Origin: Apoderus coryli
Taxonomy: Eukaryota > Arthropoda > Insecta > Coleoptera > Attelabidae
Direction of reading: 5' to 3'
DNA length: 64,000 bases
Assembly (NCBI GenBank): GCA_911728435.2
Contig: OU452211.1
Location: 14,428,428 to 14,492,427, forward strand
Shown: positions 1 to 14,242 of the stretch, piece after piece
Numbering within the stretch: the stretch's first letter is position 1
How the letters are laid out: every line of letters begins with the position of its first letter
The notes under the pieces: model-generated
What the model saw: the letters and a program-made list of their open reading frames with translations, nothing else
Told to the model about the DNA's origin: nothing
Database searches by the model: none
Translations under genes and position numbers: made by a program

Positions 1-103
1 AAGAAAAAGAAAACTTTTTTTTTAATATAAAAACCGTGGAAACTTCCGGGTTATTATGGGACGTCAGTTCTAAACCATGAAATAAATAAAGTTAAATAGT
101 TAC

Positions 104-3566
<3,463 letters not shown>

Positions 3567-3666
3567 TATAACTAAAAAAAAGTTTTAAGTTTACAAATAG
3601 TTTATAATTTGGTTACTAACTATAATCGGAACTATCACTTTTCACTTTGAGCGCTTCACTTTGAAT

Positions 3667-3905
3667 ACAGGCCAATGCATCTGTCTGAGGTTTATATAAG
3701 ACCCAGGAAACAAAGTTACAATTGTTTGGCTCAGGTAAACCCATTAGGAAAGTACCTGTACTACCTGTGGCACTATGTGCTGTTTCAACACAGGCCAATG
3801 CAACTGTCTGGGATTGATATAAGACCCAGTAAACAAAGTTGCAATTGTTTGGCACAGGTAGGCATTGGGAAAGTACCTGTACTACCTGTCGCAGCATGTG
3901 CTGGC
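3667..3905. repeat. Tandem duplication, period 123 bp, two copies
   Basis: The units begin with ACAGGCCAATGCA at 3667 and 3790 and run in parallel through AAGACCCAG, AAACAAAGTT, CAATTGTTTGGC, GGAAAGTACCTGTACTACCTGT and ATGTGCTG. The duplication starts about 100 bp upstream of the poly(A) polymerase start codon, so it may overlap that gene's 5' UTR or promoter. The ORFs that can be read through it on both strands are repeat by-products. Confidence 0.8.
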
Positions 3906-4009
3906 GCCCCCCACTTTCTAGTATCCACTAATATCCATTTTTCTACAACTGCTAGGAGCATAGCACCAATTTCATTCAATAAAAAAAATTGTATATTGAG
4001 GTATAATGG

Positions 4010-4980
4010 CTTCAGGGTATTTGAACTATTGTTGGGTGACTTTAATATAAACTTTTTAAACAATCAATCGCCCGATGTATAAACACTTGTTTCTGTTACA
4101 AATGATTTTGATCTTCAACAAATAATTGATAAATCTACAAGAATAACAGAGGCGACCTACACTGTAGCACTGACCATTTACTGATATCATGTACGCTGTT
4201 TTTAAATAATTTTAAAAAGGAACTTAGATCTTTTTCTTATCGTGATTTTTCTATGTTTGATTTTGAGCCATTTTCACGAGATGCACAACTTTTGCCTTGG
4301 CCGCAAATCAATTCGATTGATGACATCAATGTAATAGTTGAGTTGTTAAATACTAATATTTTATCACTCTTTGATATCCACGCATCTCTAAGAACTGTAA
4401 AAACTAGAAGGCCGTATCAACCTTATATCACATATACAATCCGTAAAATGATTGGTCTTGTCGAATTGAGGAACTATGTTGAAAGTCCTATGAAGCGCGA
4501 AAAGTCTGCGTATATTAAACATTCTTTATCCAATTGTAAAAATAATTCCAGAAAGCTTCGGAGGAATATCTCAAATGGGGGTGTTCCCTCGAATACGATC
4601 GGTTATCTATCTGATAACTTTAATTGGCCCGAGGAAATCAATGATTATTTTGTTAGTGTATCTGGACAAATTCTTCTTTCAGTTTCAAAGAAATTGATGT
4701 TTTGAATAGTCTAAATTCGATGAAGTCCAATGCTTTTGTAGTTGATGGTATCAATGCAAGAATGCTGAATCTGATTATTCCATATTGCTGTAGTGTCATA
4801 AAGAATATTTTCAGCGACTGTTTTCGTTTCGGTGAATTTCCAACAGCTTGGAAGTCTGCTTTGGTCATTCCGCTTCCAAAGATCGCAGCACCTAATTCCT
4901 TAACTGATTTGAGACCGATTAGTCTACTGCCTACTCTGTCAAAGATGCTTGGGAGAAACAAATTTAATAGATTTCTCTAA
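4010..4980 (+). pseudogene. Degraded non-LTR retrotransposon fragment (endonuclease end plus start of RT)
   Basis: A broken LINE open reading frame. Near 4033 the frame reads LLGDFNINFL, the GDFN motif of the apurinic-type endonuclease. A linker frame (4253-4705) ends with an EINDYFVSVSGQ-like segment, and a third frame (4702-4980) holds the start of reverse transcriptase (VDGINARMLNLIIPYC, AWKSALVIPLPK, DLRPISLLPTLSKM). These match in order the start of the RT ORF at 38044-39756 (GVDGINARMLNLIIPYC, DLRPISLLPALSKI), so both belong to one CR1/Jockey-group family. Frame changes near 4080 and 4700 and loss of everything after RT block 2 make it dead. Confidence 0.75.
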
Positions 4981-5604
4981 AAAAAATTTGTCAACCAAAC
5001 TCCGGGCTCCATCATCAGAAAAATTACAAAAAGCTATTTCATCGTTGTTATGCATGCTATGCTAGGAGAAATGCATCAATTCACCACGCGAAAAAATGTC
5101 CTCTGCCAAACCAACCTGCACATTCCCAAAAACCCCTGTTAAAACTTTGTTAATACATCAAAACTCCTGCTACACCCATCACCGAAGCCCCACTGCTGAA
5201 AGATAAACGAACCCATTGTGATATCAGGAAGTTTTTTTGTTTTTCTTGATGATTTTATTGGAGGGAAGGGGTCGTGTGTAAAATTTGACCACTTATTCAA
5301 TAAAATTCCGTGATCATGAAGAACTGTATCATACTCCTTCCTCTTTTAAAGCCTTTAAATTTTAAATTATCATAAATAAATAATATAGAGAGTGATTTAG
5401 AGATTTTAATTAAAACTTATTTGGTTCATCACTTTTTGGCATTTTTTTCGATTATAATATAATATTGGAATTTGCAAAGAATCGAGGACTGTAGAAATTT
5501 AGTTGTTTCGGATCGTATCTCAAAACTCACCTTGTACATTGTGTTTATAAAATTTGATATAAACTTCTGAAACAGCACAAACGGGCAAAACAGTGACGTA
5601 TAAT
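4981..5604. other. Intergenic stretch, no gene seen
   Basis: AT-rich sequence between the LINE fragment and BEL-1. No coding potential, RNA gene or clear repeat was recognised. The last five bases (5600-5604, ATAAT) are the left target-site duplication of BEL-1. Confidence 0.6.
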
Positions 5605-5825
5605 TGTTAAAGAATTTAAGTTTTTTATGTTGTAATTTATTACACTTTGTATGTTTATTTATTTAAAAAATATCGAGCATGTTAAAAAAAAATGTTTTTG
5701 ATTTTGACATTGTCAATTACAATTAAAAAGAAAAATCAATTCATGTCATTTACATTTTATAACAGTCCACAATAAAATATTATAAACTTGGTAATTTTTT
5801 CATTCATTTACGTACAAACGTAACA
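5605..5825 (+). repeat. BEL-1 5' LTR
   Basis: Runs from TGTTAAAG to GTAACA (221 bp). Against the 3' LTR I count about three substitutions and one A-run length difference, which suggests an insertion that is not very recent. The bases after it (TTGGTCCATTTCG) are where the primer-binding site should lie, but I could not match them to a tRNA. Confidence 0.92.
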
Positions 5826-6196
5826 TTGGTCCATTTCGAAGCCGGATACAACTTGGTAGTATCCATAACAAACAATATTCACCAGAACTACTTGGGGTTC
5901 AGCTGATTGATTGGAACAAACATTGGTATTAAGTTGGAAAGAGATCACAGTCAGTAAAAGGCATTAAGGTCGTGAGTCACTCTTGCATATTTATACTTAA
6001 TTGCTGTTTTCTAAATAAAAAAAAAATCTTTTCAATTTTTGTGCTATACAGTATTTTGTGTTATTTCGTATTAAGTTGTCTTGTCTGATAAATATTTTAC
6101 AGTTGCAAAGTGCAAATACATCAATTTGAAGTTCATAGTTATAATTTCAGAACACATTGGTGGTTTATAAAAATTATTTATTCATAGAATTTAAGG

Positions 6197-6460
6197 ATGT
6201 CACATAATGACAGCGGTAATATTTTGACATCTGATGAAAAATTAAAGATTCTAATTAAAAAACGAGGTAGAATTAAAGCATCTCTAACTCGTTTTGAGAC
6301 ATTTGTGACCACTAAAGTTTCTGATACAACACCTATGTCAGATATTCAAGTTCGTTTAGAAAAGACAAGCTATATTTGGGAACAATTTGAAAATATACAG
6401 AAATTGAATGTCTACATAATGATGATGATGAAAATGATGAGAAATATAGACAGCTTGTAA
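6197..6460 (+). CDS. BEL-1 gag N-terminal fragment (frameshifted)
   Basis: The first ATG after the 5' LTR in a long frame starts MSHNDSGN. The frame continues about 70 residues of plausible gag N-terminus (KASLTRFETFVTTKVSDT resembles the start of other Bel-Pao gags). A one-base change between about 6390 and 6410 then diverts it into a Met-rich run read from a GAT repeat; in the next frame the same bases read as an Asp/Glu/Asn-rich acidic linker that continues into the ORF at 6478. This is the broken N-terminus of the polyprotein, not a separate gene. Confidence 0.75.
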   Translation: MSHNDSGNILTSDEKLKILIKKRGRIKASLTRFETFVTTKVSDTTPMSDIQVRLEKTSYIWEQFENIQKLNVYIMMMMKMMRNIDSL

Positions 6461-6477
6461 GCAATGATAATAATAAC

Positions 6478-8553
6478 TTGGTTTCAAATACTCAAGTTAA
6501 ACTTCCATTAATTAATCTTCCAGAATTTAGTGGTCATTATGAAGGGTGGTTACAATTTTTTGATACATTTAATGCATTAATAAATAACAATCCGTCTTTA
6601 TCTGACATCCAAAAATTTTATTATTTAAATTCGTCTCTCAAAGGTGAAGCCTTGAACGTAATTCAATCGCTCGAAATTTCAAACGAGAATTATAAGATTG
6701 CATGGGATTTATTGCAAAAACGATTCGAAAATAAAAAAACTATATCTCATATGCATGTAAAGGCTTTATTTGAATTACCTTCTTTACATAAAGAATCACA
6801 CAAAGATTTAAGAAATTTAGTAGATGAGTTTTTTAAACATATCAGAGCATTAAAGTCATTGGGACAACCAACTGAAAGTTGGGACACTCTTCTTATCTAC
6901 TTGATATCGACAAAATTGGATTCAGTTAGTAAAAGGGAGTGGGAGAAAGAAGTGTCTAAAAAGGAAATTGTTACAACTAAAGATTTAACAGATTTTCTTA
7001 TAGAACGTTGCCGATTATTAGAAACTATAGAACCCATTCCGCATAAATTTAATCAAAGATCAAATGTGGTCACAGGTGTTAAAACATTTTCTCATTTTAA
7101 TCAGGAGAAAAATAAAAAATGTTCGCTTTGTAATGGTTCTCATTTAATTTACTATTGTCAAAAATTTCTTAATTTTCCAATTAAGACTAGATATTTTGAA
7201 ATCAAAAAATTGAAATTATGTGCAAATTGTTTACGAGATGGTCATATCTCAGCCGATTGTAAGTCTAGTGGCTGCAAAAAATGCAATCGTAAGCATAATA
7301 CGCTTTTACATTATACTGACTATCAAAATCATGTTGATACTACATGCAACACTACTACAGAAAGGCCAAGCACAAGCTCTTATTCTAAGTCAGACAATCA
7401 TACAGAAGTTGATCAAACTGTAAGTTCAAAACAAATACAAGATACAATAATAAATACACATGTTAGTACAGAAACATCTGTTTTATTGGCAACTGCCATT
7501 ATTTTCATATTGGATGCTAATGGTAATCCAGTAAAAGCTCGAGCTTTGTTAGATTCTGGGAGTATGTCCTCATTTATGTCATTGAAGCTATTTGAAAGAT
7601 TAAAGCTATCCAAAATCAATACTAGTTCATCAGTTGTTGGAGTTAATCAAACAGTGTCATATATTCGGAATAAAACTTATGCTACAATAAGGTCAATGTA
7701 TAACAATTATCTGAAAAATGTCTCATTTTTAATCATAGATAAAATCACAGAAAATATTCCCATACATTCATTCCATTCTTCTATATTGGATATTCCCAAT
7801 GAGTTGGTTTTAGCAGATCCAGGTTTTCACATGTCTGATAAAGTAGATATCTTACTTGGCGCAGATGTTTATTGGGAACTTATGTGCACTGGACAAGTCA
7901 AGCTTGGTAAAAATTTACCCATTTTGCAAGAAACACATTTTGGTTGGTTAGTAACAGGGCCTCTAGCAATTAACAAAATTAAATCTAAGTATCAAAAAAC
8001 GTTTTGTAACTTATCAATGAATCATAATATTCGGGAGACTTTGGAAAAATTTTGGAAAATTGAAGAGGTCTCAGATAACAATAAATCAAACAGTTTGAGC
8101 AATGAAGATAGGTTCTGTGAACAAATGTTTTTAGAAACTTTAAGTCGCAATAACAATGGTCGGTTTGTGGTAACTTTACCTTTGCGCAAACCTACACCTC
8201 AACTTGGAGGATCATTTGAATGTGCACGACGCAGATTTTTAGCTCTGGAACGCAAGTTTTCAAAAAATCCAGATCTAAAAATCAAATATTGCAATTTCAT
8301 GTCCGAATATCAGTCATTAGGACATATGTCTAAAATCGATCATGAAAATGTCAATAATTTCCAAACTCAAATTTATTATTTGCCACATCATGGGATAATC
8401 AAAGAATCAAGCTTAACAACAAAGTTGCGCGTAGTTTTTGATGCTTCTGCTAAATCTGATAATGGTATTTCATTAAATGATATTCTATTGGTTGGTCCTA
8501 CATTACAGCAAGATATTTTTTCCATTCTTACTCGTTTCAGAAAACATAAATAA
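6478..8553 (+). CDS. BEL-1 gag-protease-RT (N-terminal part of polyprotein, ends at premature stop)
   Basis: The main gag-pol frame up to an in-frame TAA. The first ~170 residues are the Bel-Pao gag region (DUF1759 type: LPEFSGHYEGWLQFFDTF, KFYYLNSSLKGEA). Two Cys/His knuckles follow near residues 215-270 (CSLCNGSHLIYYC; CANCLRDGHISADC). The aspartic protease active site is ARALLDSGSMSSF near residue 355. Reverse transcriptase begins near residue 640 with VVFDASAKSDNGISLND. The frame stops at 8551-8553 in the middle of RT and resumes in the same frame directly after. Position 6478 is a TTG, not a true start; the open frame extends upstream into the acidic linker. Confidence 0.9.
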   Translation: MVSNTQVKLPLINLPEFSGHYEGWLQFFDTFNALINNNPSLSDIQKFYYLNSSLKGEALNVIQSLEISNENYKIAWDLLQKRFENKKTISHMHVKALFELPSLHKESHKDLRNLVDEFFKHIRALKSLGQPTESWDTLLIYLISTKLDSVSKREWEKEVSKKEIVTTKDLTDFLIERCRLLETIEPIPHKFNQRSNVVTGVKTFSHFNQEKNKKCSLCNGSHLIYYCQKFLNFPIKTRYFEIKKLKLCANCLRDGHISADCKSSGCKKCNRKHNTLLHYTDYQNHVDTTCNTTTERPSTSSYSKSDNHTEVDQTVSSKQIQDTIINTHVSTETSVLLATAIIFILDANGNPVKARALLDSGSMSSFMSLKLFERLKLSKINTSSSVVGVNQTVSYIRNKTYATIRSMYNNYLKNVSFLIIDKITENIPIHSFHSSILDIPNELVLADPGFHMSDKVDILLGADVYWELMCTGQVKLGKNLPILQETHFGWLVTGPLAINKIKSKYQKTFCNLSMNHNIRETLEKFWKIEEVSDNNKSNSLSNEDRFCEQMFLETLSRNNNGRFVVTLPLRKPTPQLGGSFECARRRFLALERKFSKNPDLKIKYCNFMSEYQSLGHMSKIDHENVNNFQTQIYYLPHHGIIKESSLTTKLRVVFDASAKSDNGISLNDILLVGPTLQQDIFSILTRFRKHK

Positions 8554-11373
8554 TATGTAATAACTGGAGATATTGCTAAAATGTATCGACAGGTTGAAGT
8601 CGCTGAACAATTTCGTGACCTTCAAAGAATTTTATGGCGTTCTAATCCAGATGAGCCTTTGTCACATTTCAGACTTAATACTGTAACTTATGGTACGGCT
8701 TCAGCAGCATTTTTAGCCATACGTAGTTTGCATCAGTGTGCTGTAGATAATGCTGAAGCATTTCCTATTGCTTCACAGACTATATTGTCCGACTTTTATG
8801 TTGACGATCTTCTTACTGGCTCAGATTCTATTGAAGGCACAATTCAATTAAAGCGTGAAATTTCTCATATACTTGAAAATTATGGTTTTCTTTTGCGACA
8901 GTGGATATCTAACAACAAACAAGTGTTGGAAGAGTCTATGGACAAAGACTGTAGCTCTCTTCAATATTATATAGCAGATGATAATGATTGTCATAAAACC
9001 CTTGGTCTAATGTGGAATGCAAAATCCGATACATTTCATTTTACAGTTGCGCTTGAGCAAGAAAAACAAATTACTAAAAGATCCATATTGTCTATCATAG
9101 CTCAGTTATTCGATCCTTTAGGTTTAATAGGGCCGGTCGTAGTCAGAGCAAAAATAATTTTGCAGCAATTGTGGCAAACTCGATTAGGTTGGGATGAAAC
9201 AGTTCCTATTAATTTACAAAATCAGTGGACTCATTTTTGCGAAAAGTTACATTCCTTAGCAGAGATACAGGTACCCAGGCATGCTTTACTAGAAAATCCA
9301 ATTTCCATTGAAATGCATAGTTTTTCAGATGCTTCCCAAAAGGCATTTGGTACCTGTATATACTTAAAGAGTTTCGATAAATTGGGAAACAACTGCATTC
9401 AATTACTGTGTGCCAAATCAAAAGTAGCGCCATTAAAAACACTTACTATGCCACGATTGGAACTTTGTGGGGCCTTGTTGGCTGCAGAGCTCTCTGATAA
9501 AATAAATGCTACCTTAAAAATCCAGTTTAATAAGAGGTATTTTTGGTGCGATTCGTCAATTGTTTTAAGTTGGTTATCTTCAGATGCAAGTAGTTGGGAG
9601 ATATTTGTGGCAAATCGTGTTTCTAAAATCGAAAGCCTTACTTGTAATGCTCAGTGGAGACACATCAGTGGCAAATGTAATCCCGCTGACATCATTTCGC
9701 GAGGGGTCGAACCCGAGAATTTAAAAGATATTAAACGTTGGTGGCAGGGACCTGATTGGTTATACAAAGATGAATCCTTTTGGCCTGCTCCTTTATTTGA
9801 AATACCTAAAAAGATTCCCGATGAACGCACATTTTTAATTTCCTGTCCTGTTTTGTATGATTCTGCATTTAATATTATAAATGGATATTCTAGCTTGCAT
9901 AAGTTAAAACGTGTTTTAGCATATTGTTTTCGCTTTATCGAAAATTGTAAATTATCCAAACACAATAAACAAAAAATGGTTGGCATTTTAACTAATACTG
10001 AAATTAACAATTCCTTGGTATGGGCGATAAAGTTGGTACAATTGAAGGAGTTTTATAATGAAATTCATAATTTAAAAAACAATAAACAAATTGCACAGAA
10101 TAGTAAATTATTATCATTAAATCCTTTTCTTGACGATCAGGGAATAATTCGTGTAGGAGGAAGATTACCAAATTCGCAATATTCATTTGAACAAAAATTT
10201 CCAATTTTGCTGCCAAAAAATGGTCATTTTACTAAATTAGTGATAAAGCAGGCTCATCTTCAGAGTTTGCATTCCGGGATACAAACAACATTAGCAGCAG
10301 TAAGATTGAAATTTTGGCCAATTAATGGAAAAAATGCAGTTAAACTGGTATTAAGCGAATGCGTAACATGTTTTCGTGCTAATCCTAGAACTGTAAATCA
10401 AATAATGGCAAATTTGCCTTCTGATAGAATAAATCCAGTTAGAGCATTTATTACTGTGGCTGTTGATTTTGCTGGGCCTTTTCTAATTAAGGACGGCAAA
10501 CTTCGTAACAGAAAAATAGTTAAGGCTTATTTATGTATATTTGTTTGTTTTACTTCGAAAGCTGTGCATCTTGAACTTGTGGGTGATTTAACTGCACATG
10601 CTTTTTTAAATTCATTAAAAAGGTTTACAGCAAGGCGCGGTTTATGCGCAAAAATTTATTCGGATAATGGTTCCAATTTTGTTGGGGCAAGTAACGAATT
10701 AAAGAATGTCTCAGCTCTGTTATCAAATGTTCATAAATATGAAAAATTTAATCATTTTCTTTCACAAAATTCCATAGAATGGAAATTTCAACCCGCAAGA
10801 TCCCCTCATTTTGGTGGTTTGCATGAAGCAGCTGTGAAATCAGCAAAATTTCATTTGAAGCGTATAGTAGGCAATGCGCATTTAACATATGAGGAATTAT
10901 CGACTGTCATATCACAAGTTGAATCTGTTCTTAACTCTAGACCTATTACACCTTTATCTAATGATCCTAACGATTTTTCAATACTGACACCTGGTCATTT
11001 TCTTATTGGTGACTCACTTCTGTCATTGCCTCAATCTGATCTAAGTGAAATAGAGGGTAATCGTCTCAAACAGTATTACCGGCTGCAGCAAATGATTCAA
11101 CATTTCTGGAAACGTTGGAAATCTGAATATTTAACGACATTACAACAACGAAAAAAATGGAAGAAAGGTGATGTCAATGATTTGTTTTCACCTGGAAGTA
11201 TTGTGTTGATTAAGGATGAAAATACACCACCTCTATCCTGGCCAATGGGAAGAATTGTTGCCGCATTCCCTGGAATGGATGGAAGAGTGCGAGTCGTCAG
11301 CATCAAGACAGCTTATAGTTCGACACCATTTAAGCGTGCAATAAATAAAGTGTGTCCATTGCCAATAGACTGA
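8554..11373 (+). CDS. BEL-1 RT-RNase H-integrase (C-terminal part of polyprotein)
   Basis: Same frame as the upstream ORF, separated only by the stop at 8551-8553. It holds the rest of RT (DIAKMYRQ, FYVDDLLTGSD), a Bel-type RNase H (FSDASQKAFG, MPRLELCGALLAAEL, WCDSSIVLSWL), an HHCC zinc-binding domain (HSGIQTTLAAVRLKFW, then CVTCFRA), the integrase core (VAVDFAGPF, YSDNGSNFVGA, and the Glu in HFGGLHEAAVKSAK) and the usual C-terminal domain (FWKRWKSEYL to GMDGRVRVVSIKTA). The integrase D, D, E positions are all present, so damage in this half is limited. Confidence 0.93.
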   Translation, partial: YVITGDIAKMYRQVEVAEQFRDLQRILWRSNPDEPLSHFRLNTVTYGTASAAFLAIRSLHQCAVDNAEAFPIASQTILSDFYVDDLLTGSDSIEGTIQLKREISHILENYGFLLRQWISNNKQVLEESMDKDCSSLQYYIADDNDCHKTLGLMWNAKSDTFHFTVALEQEKQITKRSILSIIAQLFDPLGLIGPVVVRAKIILQQLWQTRLGWDETVPINLQNQWTHFCEKLHSLAEIQVPRHALLENPISIEMHSFSDASQKAFGTCIYLKSFDKLGNNCIQLLCAKSKVAPLKTLTMPRLELCGALLAAELSDKINATLKIQFNKRYFWCDSSIVLSWLSSDASSWEIFVANRVSKIESLTCNAQWRHISGKCNPADIISRGVEPENLKDIKRWWQGPDWLYKDESFWPAPLFEIPKKIPDERTFLISCPVLYDSAFNIINGYSSLHKLKRVLAYCFRFIENCKLSKHNKQKMVGILTNTEINNSLVWAIKLVQLKEFYNEIHNLKNNKQIAQNSKLLSLNPFLDDQGIIRVGGRLPNSQYSFEQKFPILLPKNGHFTKLVIKQAHLQSLHSGIQTTLAAVRLKFWPINGKNAVKLVLSECVTCFRANPRTVNQIMANLPSDRINPVRAFITVAVDFAGPFLIKDGKLRNRKIVKAYLCIFVCFTSKAVHLELVGDLTAHAFLNSLKRFTARRGLCAKIYSDNGSNFVGASNELKNVSALLSNVHKYEKFNHFLSQNSIEWKFQPARSPHFGGLHEAAVKSAKFHLKRIVGNAHLTYEELSTVISQVESVLNSRPITPLSNDPNDFSILTPGHFLIGDSLLSLPQSDLSEIEGNRLKQYYRLQQMIQHFWKRWKSEYLTTLQQRKKWKKGDVNDLFSPGSIVLIKDENTPPLSWPMGRIVAAFPGMDGRVRVVSIKTAYSSTPFKRAINKVCPLPID

Positions 11374-11409
11374 ATTTTGGAAAGTCGCCTTTCCAAGGCG
11401 GGCGGCATA

Positions 11410-11629
11410 TGTTAAAGAATTTAAGTTTTTTATGTTGTAATTTATTACACTTTGTATGTTTATTTAGTTAAAAAATATCGAGCATGTTAAAAAAAATGTT
11501 CTTGATTTTGACATTGTCAATTACAATTAAAAAGAAAAATCAATTCATGTCATTTATATTTTATAACAGTCCACAATAAAATATTATAAACTTGGTAATT
11601 TTTTCATTCATTTACGTACAAACGTAACA
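11410..11629 (+). repeat. BEL-1 3' LTR
   Basis: TGTTAAAG to GTAACA, 220 bp, nearly identical to 5605-5825. Followed by ATAAT, the right copy of the target duplication. Confidence 0.92.
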
Positions 11630-11884
11630 ATAATTAGCATTTTGCCACGCGAAAATTTGATGTTTAATTATAGGATTATTAAATTTTTTCTAAGAGAATA
11701 TGCAGACACAGTTTTCAAAAAATCTGTATAAATTTCCTCCTTAATACACACCGGATTTTCAGAACTGAAAAATAACCCTAGAAGGCCAGGAAAATTTGAT
11801 GAATTGATGAATTTGTGCTGCGGAAACCGTAGAGCTACTCCTAGGGAATAGCAAAAACTCGTACATTTAGGCACAGCAAAATCC

Positions 11885-12250
11885 TCACGATATTCGCGAA
11901 TGTCGCTGGCGCACTACAGGTTTACTGTGAATGTTTGTATATCAATAATTATAAACAACGGGAGCTATATATTTAAACTTTTTTCCGAATCTTCTATCCA
12001 ATTTAGCATTCCGAGGGATTTACTTTCAGCAGGACAGGGCACTTATGGAAACAGGTGGATAAGACGCGGAGCACCCCGTCTAAGGCCACCTATAGAGTCC
12101 CTGATCTCAACCCTATTGACTATTTTATTTGGGGTCTATTAATTTATTATAATTTAAAAAAATTCTTGTTTTTAAACAAAAGCAAAATGTTTGAGTCCAG
12201 TCCTGGAATTTCTGCAAATTTCAAAGCGGCAAGAAGTATCATATATTAAT
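11885..12250 (+). pseudogene. Remnant of a Tc1/mariner-like transposase (C-terminal end)
   Basis: One frame reads NRWIRRGAPRL and a frame starting at 12055 reads VPDLNPIDYFIWGLL. Together they match the WIGRGGP...WPPRSPDLTPLDFFLWGYLK block near the end of the catalytic domain of the mariner-like transposases that are common in insect genomes. At least one frameshift lies between the blocks and the rest of the gene is missing, so it is a pseudogene. The family assignment rests on this one block. Confidence 0.6.
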
Positions 12251-12577
12251 AATTGTTACTTTTAAACGAGCATTTGGTAATCCCCATAAATATTGGTTGT
12301 ACCTATATTATAATATGAGTACCTATATGTAAACCCTTTTAAAAAGGGACCAAAGTATATTAAAAATAGAGATTAAGGAAAGGTTTTATTTTTGTTTGTT
12401 GTTACAATAATATTATTTATAGGTAGGTATAATTACAGTTAGAAAACTTGTATTACGTTTTATTGTATGATAGCAATGATCCTAAAATATCACAAACCCT
12501 CTGCGCACGTACCTACACAAGGGTCGGCTTAGTATTTATTCTCAGACGGAAACCCTAAAAATAAAAACGTAGGTATA

Positions 12578-13098
12578 CAAGGTGTTTCTAAAATAGGTGG
12601 TCAAAATTTGTGAGCAAATCACGTCTAATCATGAAAAAACCTAAATTGTAATTTTTCAAAAAGTCCTTATTTACAAAGATACAGAGTGCCTGAGGACGAT
12701 TTTTTTGAAATATTTTCGAAACGATTAAAGATTAATTAATCAAATCTAGCAGAAATGTCGTAAACTGACATGAAATTGAATATGAAAGGATGACCATAGG
12801 CGGGTAAACGGGGGGTCCCTTGCCTTAATTATAACCTAATTTTCTTTTCTTGTGACTTTTATTCCATTTGTGTCAAAAATGTGATAAAATAAAAGCTATT
12901 AGCATTTTTCAAAGTCCTTATTCCCTAAGAATCCACCACTATTTGATAAAATAAAGTTTTCTACATAAAAAAGCATACTTGTTGTTTCTCAACAAACTTA
13001 AAGGTTTTCGAGAATTTCGAGTTTGAAAATTTTAGGAAAAAACTTAGTTTGTGTACTAAGGACCAGTTTGTTGTAATGAGGTTTTTTGAACACCCTGT
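12578..13098. repeat. Candidate short inverted-repeat transposon (ACAGGGTGT-type ends)
   Basis: The left end reads ACAAGGTGTTTCTAAAATAGG and the right end, reversed, reads TACAGGGTGTTCAAAAAAC. The ends agree over the first ~12 bases. No ORF is inside. It resembles non-autonomous relatives of the mariner-like element whose transposase remnant lies just upstream. The boundaries are approximate. Confidence 0.4.
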
Positions 13099-13344
13099 AA
13101 TTTTCACATAGTGTTAAATTCTGTCTATTATCCCTTATGTTATTAATTTTTAAAATTATATAAATCTATATAGGTATAGGTATAGGTTCAAAAATTTCTT
13201 TTTGTTCTTGTAGAAATATCATTTACACATTGTTTGATTGTTGTTTATTAAGGCATCAAAACGGCAATTTTTATTGAACCAACTAAAAATTTTGGTATTT
13301 TAAAGATTAATACCATAGTCGCGACTGAAGTTAACACTATACCA

Positions 13345-13400
13345 AAATTACAGGGTGTCCAAAAATCCTCATAACAATTAATTTTTCAATAACGCTCCCG
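13345..13400 (+). repeat. Second ACAGGGTGTCC transposon end
   Basis: ACAGGGTGTCCAAAAATCC followed by TCATAACAA repeats, in direct orientation, the inverted end that closes the element at 13098. Its partner end was not found, so only this terminus is claimed. Confidence 0.4.
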
Positions 13401-13889
13401 ATTTTTGATATTTCTAAACATAGAACTATTAAGTATCATATATCATTTGAAAGCAAAAAAAATATGCAGTTTTAATGGCTAAAAAAATCAAATCTATCTA
13501 GTTCCAGAGATACGAGAGGGGTCTGAAAACCGATTTTTTTGAATTCGGCCCGGTATCTCGAAAACTACATGTGTACCTAAAATATATTAGGGCATCGGGA
13601 GTTTCACAATAAAAGTAGCAACGTGTCGCAAAAACCGCATCTCGTTAACGAAATCTGGAAATACTGTACTATAACTCTCCATTTGATAAAAATGGCAGCT
13701 CTTTGTGGTTAGCATTGATTGCTATTTACTGTAGAAGAATTTGTGACGAAATATCTGATTTATTAGTTTTAAACTCAAATTTTGATATCCAAAATAAAAT
13801 GTCTTGTAAATTTTTTAATAAATAAAGAACGCTATTAAAATGTTTAACGTTTTTGATAACATTTTTTTTTTTCAGTGATAAATAAAAGT

Positions 13890-13963
13890 CGAATCTCCAC
13901 AAAAATAAATTTAATAGAAATTTATAAATATTTTCCAAACATTTTTCGGAACTTACAGAACAG
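13890..13963. repeat. Left arm of an inverted duplication near the semaphorin-like exon
   Basis: About 74 bp that reappear as the reverse complement at 14243-14316. The shared core GAATCTCCACAAAAATAAAT and GAAATTTATAAATATT is almost unchanged. The arms are separated by about 280 bp. In the right arm the bases GTAAGTTCCGAA look like a splice donor, so the duplicated piece may be old intron-edge sequence. Confidence 0.75.
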
Positions 13964-14242
13964 CTTTATATTTTTAATAATTTTATCAATTCATTTATTT
14001 TTCGATTTCTGTCGAGGTGAATTAAATAATTTAAAATTAATTTTTTAAAAATTTAAAATAAAATTATTAACCATCATGACCTACAAAAAGAAACGTAAAT
14101 AACAGAATAATGTTTGTCTTTTCTTAATTTAGTTTATTATTTTTATTATTAATTTCTTCCATAAAAATTGTGAGTTGTTCATAATACAATAATTACTTAC
14201 TGACAGGTGCTAAATATGTTTCCAGACCTCAATAGAATGGAG

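Larger units (their letters stand above)
5605..11629 (+). mobile_element. Bel-Pao LTR retrotransposon BEL-1 (complete, mutated)
   Basis: About 6.0 kb, bounded by LTRs at 5605-5825 and 11410-11629 and by a perfect 5-bp target duplication ATAAT (5600-5604 and 11630-11634). Domain order is gag, zinc knuckles, protease, RT, RNase H, integrase, as in Bel-Pao. A purine-rich tract with GGCGGGCGGC precedes the 3' LTR. The coding region has one frameshift near 6400 and one in-frame stop at 8551-8553, so this copy is probably not autonomous. Confidence 0.93.

Noticed and set aside
3616..4063. Genes on either strand in the 123-bp tandem repeat
   Set aside because: The frames exist only because the repeat lacks stops; the translations repeat themselves and match nothing.
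5826..5850. Assigning the BEL-1 primer-binding site to a named tRNA
   Set aside because: The T-loop-like TTCGAA falls too close to the LTR end for a normal tRNA 3' end.
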